Source: Microbacteriaceae bacterium PS02344
GTDB taxonomy: Bacteria > Actinomycetota > Actinomycetes > Actinomycetales > Microbacteriaceae
DNA: 53,772 bases
Direction of reading: 5' to 3'
Assembly: GCA_029959905.1 (NCBI GenBank)
Contig: JASCNZ010000017.1
Location: 1 to 53,772 of the forward strand
Numbering within the stretch: position 1 is the first letter of the stretch; each line of letters opens with the position of its first letter. Under the pieces are notes generated by a model, which was not told where the DNA came from, ran no database searches, and saw only the letters and a list, made by a program, of their open reading frames with translations. The position numbers and the translations under genes are program-made. This document shows positions 17,608 to 25,129 of this stretch, piece by piece.

Positions 17608-18402
17608 ATGACGGAACCGCGTCGCACCCCCGCCCAGGCAGTCCTCACCGTGGAGGACGTCGAAGAGATCAGTCCCGACCTGATCCGGGTCACGGCGGGT
17701 GGCGACGGCTACGACGACTTCACCGACAACCCGTTCACCGACAAGTACGTCAAGGTGCTGTTCGCCGACTCGGCGCACGGTCTCACCCCTCCCTACGACC
17801 TCGCGCGTCTGCGCGACGAGAGCCCCGAGAAGCTGCCCACGCGCCGCACCTACACGATCCGTGCGTCGGACCCCGAGCGGCGCCGCGTGGTCATCGACTT
17901 CGTCGTGCACGGCGATGAGGGTGTCGCCGGCCCCTGGGCGCGGCAGGCGCAGCCCGGCCAGACCCTCGTCATCAGCGGCGCGGGCGGCGGATACCGCCCC
18001 GACCCCGCGAGCCCCTGGCATCTGCTGATCGGCGACCACACGGCACTGCCCGCGATCTCCTCCGCCGTCGAGGCGATGGCGCCGGATGCCGTCGGGCACC
18101 TCCTGCTCAGCATCCCCGATCCCGCCGATCGCCTGCTGCCGGATGCGCCGGCGGGTCTGAGCATCCACTGGGTCGCCGACGACGAGGCGTTGCTCGCCGA
18201 ACTCGCCGCCCTGCCGTGGCGGGAGGGCCACCCGGGCGTCTTCGCGCACGGGGAGCGCGGCACGATCAAGGCCGTGCGGGCGCTGCTGAAGGAGCACGAC
18301 GTGCCCCGCGAGGCCCTCTCGATCTCGGCGTACTGGGCGCGCGGGCGGGCCGAAGACCAGTTCCAGGCCGAGAAGCGCGAGCCGATCGGTCAGATCGAGT
18401 AG
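17608..18402 (+). CDS. Siderophore-interacting protein (FAD/NAD(P)H ferric-siderophore reductase family)
   Basis: The product has 264 residues. SIP proteins reduce imported ferric siderophores to free the iron. The FAD-binding motif RTYT is at 80-83, followed by VVIDFVVHGDEGVAGPWA, the GDHTALPAI nucleotide-binding segment and the C-terminal SISAYWARGRAED. The ATG follows an AGGAG site and is 55 nt after the tryptophan-rich protein gene. No siderophore importer is nearby, so it may act in trans. Confidence 0.9.
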   Translation: MTEPRRTPAQAVLTVEDVEEISPDLIRVTAGGDGYDDFTDNPFTDKYVKVLFADSAHGLTPPYDLARLRDESPEKLPTRRTYTIRASDPERRRVVIDFVVHGDEGVAGPWARQAQPGQTLVISGAGGGYRPDPASPWHLLIGDHTALPAISSAVEAMAPDAVGHLLLSIPDPADRLLPDAPAGLSIHWVADDEALLAELAALPWREGHPGVFAHGERGTIKAVRALLKEHDVPREALSISAYWARGRAEDQFQAEKREPIGQIE

Positions 18403-18428
18403 CGCGCGGCCTGGTGCAGGAGGAGCTC

Positions 18429-19283
18429 ATGGACGAGGCCGACGAACTGCGCCGACTGCAGGCGCGCGCGTACGGCAGGGATGCCGACATCGCCGACGAC
18501 CCGGCCGCGCAGGCGCGTCTGGCCGAGCTCGAGCGCGCGCACGCCCCGCGCCCCTCCCTGCCCGCCTCACCGCCGCCCCCCGTGCGGGAGGAGTCGGAAA
18601 CGGCCGCATTCCGCCCGCCGGACGCGGCGTTTCCTGACCCCTCACGAGAGGCGGGCGACGCGAGCGCACGCGGTTTCGCGCGCGAGGGGTCGGAAATGGC
18701 CGGGTCGGACCCCGCCGGCGCGGCGTCTGCCGACCCCTTACGCGAGAGTGGCGAGGGCGGGGGACGGGATGCGGGGGAACGGGGGTGGCTCGGGAGCATC
18801 CGACGGATGCTCGAACCGCTGGGTCCGTCCGGGCGGACGTGGCTCGGCGCGGCGTGCATCGCGCTCGCCGCGGTGGCGGTCACGGCCGTGGTGTCCACCC
18901 TGCCGTGGCCCGACCCTCGGCAGGTCGCGACCATCGCCGTCGACGCGGATGCCTCCTGGCCCGAGCTGCTCGGCGAGCGGACTCCCGACGCCGCGCTGTT
19001 CGAGGACTTCCACGGGCTCACGGTCATCCGCGACATCGGCTGGTTCTCGCCCGAGGAGGAACGGGACACCTGCCTCGTCATCGTGCGCAGCGAGCTGCTG
19101 CGGGAAGAGGTCGGAGCGCTGCAGCCGGTCACCTGGGCGTGCGGGGCAGGCGACTTCCCGCCGACCCTGCACATGACCGTGAATCCGGGTCAGCCCGAGG
19201 CGCTGCGCGAACGGTTCGCCGACGGCACGGGACTCGAGTTCGTCTTGGACGGCGACGTCATCTCGGTGCGCGCCGACGACTGA
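18429..19283 (+). CDS. Membrane protein with repeat-derived linker, unknown function
   Basis: The product has 284 residues and starts after a GGAGGAG site, 26 nt from the upstream flavoprotein gene. The first 40 residues are charged and helical. A Pro/Ala/Ser/Glu-rich linker (about 40-115) is encoded by two DNA palindromes in tandem. One membrane helix (about 137-158) leads to an extracellular domain of about 125 residues with two cysteines (CLVIVR and TWACGAGD) that may pair. The extracellular part is similar in size to DUF-type sensor domains but I cannot name it. Confidence 0.7.
   Translation: MDEADELRRLQARAYGRDADIADDPAAQARLAELERAHAPRPSLPASPPPPVREESETAAFRPPDAAFPDPSREAGDASARGFAREGSEMAGSDPAGAASADPLRESGEGGGRDAGERGWLGSIRRMLEPLGPSGRTWLGAACIALAAVAVTAVVSTLPWPDPRQVATIAVDADASWPELLGERTPDAALFEDFHGLTVIRDIGWFSPEEERDTCLVIVRSELLREEVGALQPVTWACGAGDFPPTLHMTVNPGQPEALRERFADGTGLEFVLDGDVISVRADD
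18589..18757. repeat. Two tandem palindromic elements inside a coding sequence
   Basis: Each copy has arms related to GAGGGGTCGGAAACGGCC and its inverse. Copy one spans about 18589-18653 and copy two about 18683-18741. Copy two contains an inner GGGTC/GACCC stem. Both are read in frame and give the similar peptides REESETAAF...PDPSREAG and REGSEMAGS...ADPLRESG. Confidence 0.6.
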
Positions 19284-19290
19284 GGCTCGT

Positions 19291-20286
19291 CTACTCCACG
19301 TCCCAGAGGGTGTACCCGATCACCCCCGCGGGGATGAAGTCCTGCGGCTCCCGCAGCTCCACCTCCTCGCCGACGATGCGCCCCGTCTCGACCGACACCA
19401 GCAGCGTCACGTCGTGCAAATCGCTGCCGCCCGACACCCGCAGCCCCACGACGTCGCGTCCGAGGCGGTCCTCGGTGCGGCCGAGCACGGTCACGTCCCC
19501 GGTATCCGCGAGCATCCCGAGCAGTGTCGCGTGCTGTTCGTCGGTGAGCGTCCACCAGCTCTGCAGCGACACGATGCCCGTCGCGAGCTCGCCCGAGGTC
19601 ATCGCGTCGCCCGCCTCGTAGGCATCCATCGCCGAGCGCAGGTCCTGCTCGCTCGCGCCGTCGAGGTCGCCCAACAGCCGGGGCAGGTCGAATTCGGCCG
19701 CCGACTGGGTGACGACCGCGATCACCTCGCCCGGGTCGTAGGGGCTGTCGGCGACGCCGTCGGGGCGGTCGTCGTTCGGCCAGTACGAGTCGCCGGCGAC
19801 GATCGTCGTGACCGATCCTGTCTCGTACGACCAGTCGGTCGTGACCTCCTGCGGCACGATCTCGATCTGCTCGGCGCTCATGTCGATGCTCCAGCCCCAT
19901 CCGATCGACGCGACGTGCGGGCTCTGCGCGGGGCCGTCGCCGTCGGCGAGGGCGGTCCGGGCGTCACGGATGACGTCGTCGAGCGGCTCCGGGTCGACGT
20001 AGGTCAGCGGGGGAGGGGCGAGGGCGCTCGCCGTTTGCCCCGGCGCGAGCACGTCGACGGCGACGATGGTGACGACCGCCGCAGCGGCGACGGCGATCGA
20101 CGCCCCGGCGACCCAGGCCCGGCGGCGCACCGCACGGGCCGGGTGGCGGGACGGGCGGCGCTCGCCGCGGATGATGCGCTCACGCAGCGCGATGTCGGCG
20201 GCGCGCAGGCCGATGCGATCCGCGGCGACGGGGGTCGGGTTCGCGGCGGCGAAGAGACGGTCGATGCGGTCGTCGGTGATCGTCAC
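19291..20286 (-). CDS. Sigma-operon membrane protein, possible anti-sigma factor
   Basis: The product has 331 residues and starts at a GTG that overlaps the sigma-factor stop (GTGA) and is preceded by AAGGAGG. An N-terminal segment of about 60 residues begins TITDDRIDRLFAAANP, then one membrane helix (about 67-90), then an extracellular region of about 240 residues. This is the layout of one-TM anti-sigma factors, and the overlap with an ECF sigma gene supports a regulatory link. No zinc-binding HxxxCxxC motif is seen, so it would not be a ZAS-type anti-sigma. It ends 7 nt from the convergent gene. Confidence 0.75.
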   Translation of the reverse strand: MTITDDRIDRLFAAANPTPVAADRIGLRAADIALRERIIRGERRPSRHPARAVRRRAWVAGASIAVAAAAVVTIVAVDVLAPGQTASALAPPPLTYVDPEPLDDVIRDARTALADGDGPAQSPHVASIGWGWSIDMSAEQIEIVPQEVTTDWSYETGSVTTIVAGDSYWPNDDRPDGVADSPYDPGEVIAVVTQSAAEFDLPRLLGDLDGASEQDLRSAMDAYEAGDAMTSGELATGIVSLQSWWTLTDEQHATLLGMLADTGDVTVLGRTEDRLGRDVVGLRVSGGSDLHDVTLLVSVETGRIVGEEVELREPQDFIPAGVIGYTLWDVE

Positions 20287-20930
20287 GACCCCTCCTTCGT
20301 CTCGAGCTGCACGCGCAGTTTGGCGCGTGCGCGGGTGAGCGTCGTCCAGACCGATGCGGGGCTGCAGCGCAGCACGGCCGCGGTCTCCCCGGCGCTCAGT
20401 TCGTCCCAGTAAGTGAGCACCACGACCTGCCGCTCGCGCGCCGACAGTGCGGTCATCGCCTCGCGCAGCGCCAGCGCCTCGAGCGGATGCAGATCGCCGG
20501 TGTCCTCGCGCATGCCACGGGTGAGGGCGGCGAGGGCCCGCTCGCGCGAGCGGTCGCGCCGCGCCGCGTCCTTCAGTTTGTTGTCGGCGGTGCGCAGCAG
20601 CCAGGCGAGGCCCATGGGGCTGTGCGGGCGCAGCTTGCGCCACGCGATCGTGAAGACGTCGGCGGCGATCTCGTCGACCTCGTCGGGGTCGTCGACGTAG
20701 CACGCGAGGTGGCGCCGCACCCGCGGCAGGTGCTCGTCGAAGAGGATGCGGAACACCACCGCCTTGTTCGGCGGCGACCCGGGAGTCGGTGGAGCACTGG
20801 CCGCCCACGCCGACGACTGGCTCTGTGCGCGACGCGGGGTCGACGCGGCGCCCACGATCACCGCTCGGAACGGTGCGAACAGAGCTGTCCCCCGCAGCAT
20901 CGCCACCCCGCTCCGTGTCGTCGTCGTCAT
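20283..20930 (-). CDS. ECF-family RNA polymerase sigma factor
   Basis: The product has 215 residues. Region 2 is at about 50-110 (ILFDEHLPRVRRHLACYVDD, DEIAADVFTIAWRKL) and region 4 at about 150-205 (LSARERQVVVLTYWDELSAGETAAVLRCS, in part). The first 45 residues are an unusual low-complexity extension. A GTG near codon 45 (VVFRILFDEH) could be the true start; neither start has a strong ribosome site. A 12-bp hairpin lies 19 nt upstream of the chosen start. Confidence 0.85.
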   Translation of the reverse strand: MTTTTRSGVAMLRGTALFAPFRAVIVGAASTPRRAQSQSSAWAASAPPTPGSPPNKAVVFRILFDEHLPRVRRHLACYVDDPDEVDEIAADVFTIAWRKLRPHSPMGLAWLLRTADNKLKDAARRDRSRERALAALTRGMREDTGDLHPLEALALREAMTALSARERQVVVLTYWDELSAGETAAVLRCSPASVWTTLTRARAKLRVQLETKEGS

Positions 20931-20949
20931 GCCCACGCTAGCGCCGGCA

Positions 20950-20979
20950 CTCGTGCGCCCCTCCCCGGGGGCGCACGAG
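20950..20979 (-). promoter_or_regulatory. Perfect hairpin before the sigma-factor gene
   Basis: CTCGTGCGCCCC (20950-20961) and GGGGCGCACGAG (20968-20979) form a perfect 12-bp stem with a 6-nt loop, 19 nt upstream of the sigma start. It could be a leader structure or an operator. Confidence 0.55.
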
Positions 20980-21022
20980 CCGGCCCCCCGGCTTTCAGTA
21001 TGGATCGGCCGTGCGACCGTGC

Positions 21023-21042
21023 GCGGCAGCTCTTTTTGCCGC
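21023..21042 (-). terminator. Hairpin after the 74-residue membrane protein gene
   Basis: GCGGCA (21023-21028) and TGCCGC (21037-21042) form a short stem 13 nt beyond the stop codon of the minus-strand gene. Confidence 0.45.
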
Positions 21043-21055
21043 TCGCGCCGATTCC

Positions 21056-21280
21056 TTACAGACCTTCAGTGAGATGCACTCGGGGCTCGATCGCCGTCAG
21101 GGCGACGTTGCCCACGATCGCCGTCACGACGAGCATCCCGCCGAGCACGAAGACCGCGACACGCGCCACTGATGCCGGAACGTCCGCGCCGAGGGCGCCG
21201 TCCGGCGTGCTCGACATCGCTGCGACGGCGACCGCCGCGATCCCGACGACGAACGCCGCCACCCAGAAAACTCGCCACAT
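21056..21280 (-). CDS. Small two-TM membrane protein
   Basis: The product has 74 residues and starts after a GGGAGGGGGAG ribosome site; the longer upstream frame has no such site. Two hydrophobic helices (about 3-22 and 38-60) are joined by a Ser/Pro/Asp-rich loop (MSSTPDGALGADVPASVA). No family is recognised. It is divergent from thioredoxin. Confidence 0.7.
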   Translation of the reverse strand: MWRVFWVAAFVVGIAAVAVAAMSSTPDGALGADVPASVARVAVFVLGGMLVVTAIVGNVALTAIEPRVHLTEGL

Positions 21281-21424
21281 CTCTCCCCCTCCCGAGCGAC
21301 GGTAGGCGAGAACGGCCGATCGTGTCGGAGCGCTCTTGGCGCGAACCGCGAATTCCTGACCGACTCTCTCGCGGCCCTCGACGGGTGCCACGGCACCCAT
21401 ACTGGAGACGACGGAAGGACACCT

Positions 21425-21808
21425 ATGGCAACCACAGCCCTCAGCAGCGCGGACTTCGCCCAGACGGTCGCCGACGACGGCATCGTGCTCGTCGACTTCT
21501 GGGCGGAATGGTGCGGTCCCTGCCGCATGTTCGGCCCCATCTTCGAGAAGGCGTCGGAGCAGCACCCCGACATCACCTTCGCCAAGGTCGACACCGAGGC
21601 CCAGCAGGATCTCGCGCGGGCGGCGGGCATCGTCTCGATCCCCACGCTCATGGCGTTCCGCGACAATGTGCTCGTCTTCTCGCAGGCCGGGGCTCTTCCC
21701 GCGCCGGCGCTGGAGGACCTGATCGGTCAGGTGCGCGCGCTCGACATGGACGCCGTGCGTGCGTCGATCGCCGAGGCGCAGGCCGCCAAGGACCCGGCCG
21801 CCGAGTAG
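21425..21808 (+). CDS. trxA: Thioredoxin
   Basis: The product has 127 residues. The active-site motif WCGPC is in DFWAEWCGPCRMF (about 24-36) and the cis-proline loop is SIPTLMAF. It reduces disulfides in cytosolic proteins. An extra acidic Ala-rich tail of about 15 residues follows the usual fold. GGAAGGA lies upstream of the ATG and a CATACT -10-like hexamer is at 21399-21404. The standalone position is common for paralogous thioredoxins. Confidence 0.95.
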   Translation: MATTALSSADFAQTVADDGIVLVDFWAEWCGPCRMFGPIFEKASEQHPDITFAKVDTEAQQDLARAAGIVSIPTLMAFRDNVLVFSQAGALPAPALEDLIGQVRALDMDAVRASIAEAQAAKDPAAE

Positions 21809-21835
21809 CCCCGTCGCGGATGCGATGACCGCCGC

Positions 21836-21988
21836 TCAGCACGCGATCGGATGCTCCGCCACGATGACCTCGCTCGACATCGGCAGCTCGCCGAGGATGC
21901 GGGGTGCGCCGTCGACCCACGCGACATCGATGCCGGCGCTCTGCAGCTGCTCGACGTCGATCGTGATGTCGAGCAGCGAGAGCACCAC
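21836..21988 (-). CDS. Possible 50-residue protein or gene remnant
   Basis: The frame from GTG 21988 encodes MVLSLLDITIDVEQLQSAGI and onward to a C-terminal HPIAC. The composition is protein-like (amphipathic, no low complexity) but there is no good ribosome site. Its 5' edge abuts a nested inverted repeat, so it may be the surviving 3' end of a larger gene. No family is recognised. Confidence 0.35.
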   Translation of the reverse strand: MVLSLLDITIDVEQLQSAGIDVAWVDGAPRILGELPMSSEVIVAEHPIAC

Positions 21989-21990
21989 TC

Positions 21991-22058
21991 GTGAGACACC
22001 ACCCCGCGCGTGAGACACCACGGGAGGCATGGTGTCTCGTGGCGCAGCTGGTGTCTCG
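21991..22058. repeat. Nested GTGAGACACCAC inverted repeat, copy 1
   Basis: Two direct copies of GTGAGACACCAC (21991-22002 and 22010-22021) are followed by two inverted copies (TGGTGTCTCG at 22030-22039 and 22049-22058). Both pairs are 19 nt apart, so inner and outer arms can form one long stem. A diverged copy with the same layout is at 30214-30282. Confidence 0.85.
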
Positions 22059-22107
22059 GCGCGCGGACGGGGGACGGGGCGGCGGGCGGATGCCCAGGGC
22101 GGGCCGA

Positions 22108-22113
22108 TAGGCT
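22108..22113 (+). promoter_or_regulatory. -10-like TAGGCT before the 57-residue frame
   Basis: TAGGCT ends 7 nt before the ATG at 22121, the spacing of a leaderless transcript, as seen at several other starts in this window. Confidence 0.45.
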
Positions 22114-22120
22114 GACGAGC

Positions 22121-22294
22121 ATGACCCTGCTCTCCGCCGGCGCCACGCGCGCCCCGCGTCGCCTCGCCTCGGCGACGCCGATGGGGGAGTGGATGCGCGT
22201 GGTCATGCACCCCGGCACCAACGGGTGGACCAGCGTCTGGGGCACGATCTCGCACGGTGAGATCGCCGGCTGCCCGCCGCCTCGCCGCGCCTAG
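22121..22294 (+). CDS. Putative 57-residue protein or leader upstream of nhaA
   Basis: The frame opens with ATG directly after the TAGGCT-N7 spacing and encodes MTLLSAGATRAPRRLASATP, a Trp-containing middle (GEWMRVVMHPGTNGWTSVWG) and CPPPRRA at the end. It stops at the base of a strong hairpin before nhaA. It could be a small protein or a translated leader that senses ribosome progress. Nothing in it resembles a known family. Confidence 0.4.
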   Translation: MTLLSAGATRAPRRLASATPMGEWMRVVMHPGTNGWTSVWGTISHGEIAGCPPPRRA

Positions 22295-22323
22295 GCCGCC
22301 CCTCCGGGATCCGTGGGGCGGCC
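22294..22323 (+). terminator. Strong hairpin in the nhaA leader
   Basis: GGCCGCCCC (22294-22302) and GGGGCGGCC (22315-22323) form a perfect 9-bp stem that begins at the stop codon of the 57-residue frame and ends 39 nt before nhaA. It may be a terminator or attenuator. Confidence 0.55.
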
Positions 22324-22362
22324 AGACGCGCCACCCCTTCCTTCCCACTCCGAGGTGCCTCC

Positions 22363-23628
22363 ATGTCTTCGTCCACCCCTTCCCGCCTGCGTCGCGCCCC
22401 CCACGAACTGTGGTGGGGCATCCGCCAGAACGCCCGCAGCGACGTGCTCGGCGGCGCCCTCTTGCTGACCGCGACCGTCGCCGCCCTCGTGCTCGCCAAC
22501 TCGCCGCTCGCGCCCTGGTACGAACAGGTGCGTGACTTCCGCTTCGGCATCCCCGAGCTGCACCTCGAGCTGAGCGTCGGCGCGTGGGCGGCCGACGGAT
22601 TGCTCGCCATCTTCTTCTTCGTCGTCGGCTTGGAGCTGAAGGAGGAGTTCGTCACCGGCCGCCTGCGCGACCCCCGACGCGCGGCGCTGCCGATCGCCGC
22701 AGCCGTGGGCGGCGTGGTCGTGCCGGCCGCGATCTTCCTGCTCATCGCCGCGGGGAGCGGGCCCGAGGTGCTGCGCGGCTGGGCGATCCCCACCGCCACC
22801 GACATCGCGTTCGCCGTCGCGGTGCTCGCGGTGGTCGGCCGCTTCCTGCCCCCGGCGCTGCGTGTGTTCCTGCTGACGCTCGCGATCGTCGACGACCTCA
22901 TCGCGATCACGATCATCGCCACGTTCTACACCGAGTCGATCAGCGTGCCCTGGCTGGTGCTGGCGCTGCTGCCCCTCGCCGGGTTCGCGCTCGCGGTGCG
23001 CACCGGCATCCGCGCCTGGTGGATCCTGCTGCCGCTGGCGATCGCCGTATGGGTGTGCGTGCACGCGGCCGGTGTGCATGCGACCGTCGCGGGCGTTCTC
23101 CTCGGCTTCGTCGTGCCCGTGCTGCCGACCGCCCGCGCCCGGGTCGCGAAGCGCGTCGGACCCGACGGCGAGCCCGAGTACGACGGCATGGCGCCGCACC
23201 TCGCCGACCGCTGGGGCGTCGTCGCCACGCTCTTCGCGGTGCCCGTGTTCGCGTTCTTCGCGGCCGGCGTCACGATCGGCGGCATCGACGGGCTGGTCTC
23301 GGCACTGCGCGATCCGATCACGCTCGGCATCATCGCGGGTCTCGTGCTGGGCAAGCCCATCGGCATCCTCGCGACGACGTACGCGCTCAGCCGGGTGCCC
23401 GCGCTGCGCCTCGACGACGGTCTGCGCTGGCCCGATCTCGCGGGCATGTCGCTGCTCGCCGGCATCGGCTTCACGGTCTCGCTGCTCGTGGGCGAACTGG
23501 CCTACGGCGCGAGCTCGGTGGCCGACGAGCACGTCAAGATCGGCGTGCTGCTCGGGTCGTTCGTCGCGGCGGTGCTGGGCGGGCTCGTGCTGGGTATGCG
23601 CAGCAGGCAGGCGCGTCAGTACTCGTAG
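22363..23628 (+). CDS. nhaA: Na+/H+ antiporter NhaA
   Basis: The product has 421 residues and about 12 membrane segments. NhaA exports Na+ (or Li+) in exchange for two protons and supports salt and alkaline tolerance. The conserved FFFVVGLELKEEF, PTATDIAFAVAVLA and AIVDDLIAITIIATFY segments hold the ion-binding aspartates (the DD pair in IVDDL). KPIGILATTYAL and LAGIGFTVSLLVGELAY near the end are also typical. A terminator-like hairpin and a possible leader frame lie upstream. Its 3' end overlaps a convergent gene by 13 nt. Confidence 0.96.
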   Translation: MSSSTPSRLRRAPHELWWGIRQNARSDVLGGALLLTATVAALVLANSPLAPWYEQVRDFRFGIPELHLELSVGAWAADGLLAIFFFVVGLELKEEFVTGRLRDPRRAALPIAAAVGGVVVPAAIFLLIAAGSGPEVLRGWAIPTATDIAFAVAVLAVVGRFLPPALRVFLLTLAIVDDLIAITIIATFYTESISVPWLVLALLPLAGFALAVRTGIRAWWILLPLAIAVWVCVHAAGVHATVAGVLLGFVVPVLPTARARVAKRVGPDGEPEYDGMAPHLADRWGVVATLFAVPVFAFFAAGVTIGGIDGLVSALRDPITLGIIAGLVLGKPIGILATTYALSRVPALRLDDGLRWPDLAGMSLLAGIGFTVSLLVGELAYGASSVADEHVKIGVLLGSFVAAVLGGLVLGMRSRQARQYS

Positions 23629-23882
23629 TCGAAGAAGCCGCCGTACGGATGCTCGCGGTCACCGGTGTCGCGGGCGTCGTGGCGTACGGTCTCGATGCTG
23701 ACGACCACCCGTGTTCGCCGCGACACGAAGACGCTGACGAGGCGGTTGCCGACGACCACGAACTCGAGGAAGTCCCCGCCAGACGCGACGCACGCGCGAA
23801 CCTGGTCTTTGAGCTCTTCGACGTCGGTGCCCTGCGACAGGGCGTACGTGTCGCCATCGATCTTGAGGTTCGTACGAATCAT
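23616..23882 (-). CDS. Small conserved-looking protein of unknown function
   Basis: The product has 88 residues if the ATG at 23882 is used, supported by GACGAGG a few bases upstream; a GTG at 23903 would add seven. It starts MIRTNLKIDGDTYALSQGTD and is predicted alpha/beta and soluble, ending EHPYGGFFDYEY. The family is not recognised. Its stop lies inside the 3' end of convergent nhaA, and it follows the cyclodeaminase-like gene on the same strand by about 34 nt. Confidence 0.65.
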   Translation of the reverse strand: MIRTNLKIDGDTYALSQGTDVEELKDQVRACVASGGDFLEFVVVGNRLVSVFVSRRTRVVVSIETVRHDARDTGDREHPYGGFFDYEY

Positions 23883-23916
23883 CACCCTCGTCACATCCGC
23901 CACGCTGAAATGGTAG

Positions 23917-24531
23917 TCACATCTCGGCGCGGATGCGCGCGGCGATGTCGATCGTGCGGGCGCGGCCATCGTCGAGAGCTGCGGCCGCGTCGTCGAGGTG
24001 CGCTCGTTCGGACGCACCGGCGCCGTGCGTCGTCGCGAGCGCCAGGTCGGCACGGAGGTTGATCGCGGCGCCCGAGATGCCGACGGCCAGCGTCTCGGCG
24101 GCGATGGCGAGATCAGCGCGCACCGCGGGGTTGCCGATCTCGGCGAGCAGAGCGAGGTCGGGCACGAGACCCCGGCCGACCTCGCCGACCGCGATCGATG
24201 ACCGCGACGCCGACAGGGCGGCGTCGCGCACCCGGGCATCGCGCTCGGCGTCGTCGGCCGGCAGGGCGAGCGCGGCGCCGAAGTCGGCGGAACGGATGCC
24301 GTCGGCCTCGGCCGCGTCGAGCGCGGCACGGCGAGCCTGCGCGACGCGCGCGGCGCACTCCGCGGCCCGCGGGTCGTCGGTGTAGCCGGCGACCATGTGC
24401 AGGAGTCCGGCCGAGACGGCGAGAACCACCCCGCACGCGGCTCCGCCGCCCGGGGCTCCCGCCGGCTTCGCGAGGGCTGCGAGCCAGGCATCCATCGGCA
24501 GGGAGGTGGGCACGTGCGCGCTGTCGGACAT
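23917..24531 (-). CDS. Cyclodeaminase/cyclohydrolase (FTCD C-terminal) family protein
   Basis: The product has 204 residues and is helical throughout. It resembles the formiminotetrahydrofolate cyclodeaminase family: a short N-terminal segment with WLAALAKPAGAPGGGAACGV, the Gly-rich PGGG motif of the folate site, then long Ala-rich helices. In that family the enzyme makes methenyl-THF from formimino-THF. Standalone bacterial copies have unclear roles and no histidine degradation genes are near. The start is the ATG at codon 9 of the longer frame, after AGGGTGG. Confidence 0.75.
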   Translation of the reverse strand: MSDSAHVPTSLPMDAWLAALAKPAGAPGGGAACGVVLAVSAGLLHMVAGYTDDPRAAECAARVAQARRAALDAAEADGIRSADFGAALALPADDAERDARVRDAALSASRSSIAVGEVGRGLVPDLALLAEIGNPAVRADLAIAAETLAVGISGAAINLRADLALATTHGAGASERAHLDDAAAALDDGRARTIDIAARIRAEM

Positions 24532-24675
24532 GGGTGCCACCCTACGACCTTCCACCGTGCGATCACCCGCAGGGAGTATGCTCTCCTGCGTCTACAGTTC
24601 TCCGGGCGAGGTAGACGGGGGGATGCCCGGCATCCGAACGGCTTTTACCCGAAGCCACCAAGGAGATCGTCCCTG

Positions 24676-25020
24676 ATGGGGAGCATCCGCGTTCGTGCGC
24701 GCCTCCGGCGCGCCCTTCTCGCCTCGACGGCCAGTGCCCTGCTGGTCGGAGGCGCCGTCCTCGCGGCGGAACCCGCCGCCGCATCACCCGTTCCCGACCC
24801 GGTCATGGCGTCCGCCGTCGTGACGGCCGCCGGTGCGATCTCGCCCCCGACGGGCTCGTCGCACGCACCGGTGCCGGCGAGGGACGCCGATGACGAGCGC
24901 GCCGCCGATGCCCGCGGTGCCCTGCCCATCGCAGCGGCGAGCGGCGCCCTGCTGCTCGTGGCGCTCGGCGGGCTCGCGGTCGAGGTGCACCGACGCCGTT
25001 CGCCGCAGACGGCCGGCTGA
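24676..25020 (+). CDS. Small secreted or membrane-anchored protein
   Basis: The product has 114 residues. An N-terminal Arg-rich stretch and hydrophobic helix end with AEPAAAS, a signal-peptide pattern. A Pro/Ser/Ala linker follows, then a C-terminal helix (about 82-101) and a basic end (VHRRRSPQTAG). The mature protein would be anchored by its C-terminus. No LPXTG-type motif is present. AAGGAG lies 10 nt before the ATG. No family is recognised. Confidence 0.6.
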   Translation: MGSIRVRARLRRALLASTASALLVGGAVLAAEPAAASPVPDPVMASAVVTAAGAISPPTGSSHAPVPARDADDERAADARGALPIAAASGALLLVALGGLAVEVHRRRSPQTAG

Positions 25021-25129
25021 CGCGGCCGCACCGCATCCTCGGGGCACGGCCCCGTACCGGGAGTCAAGCCCCTCCGTCGCCGCACTCGCGTCGCCCTAGC
25101 GTCGATCCACGGCGACCGGAGGGGGAACG

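Noticed and set aside
22294..22362. A sodium or lithium riboswitch before nhaA
   Set aside because: Only one GC stem is visible and I could not match a known nhaA-I or nhaA-II consensus. I report it only as a hairpin or attenuator candidate.
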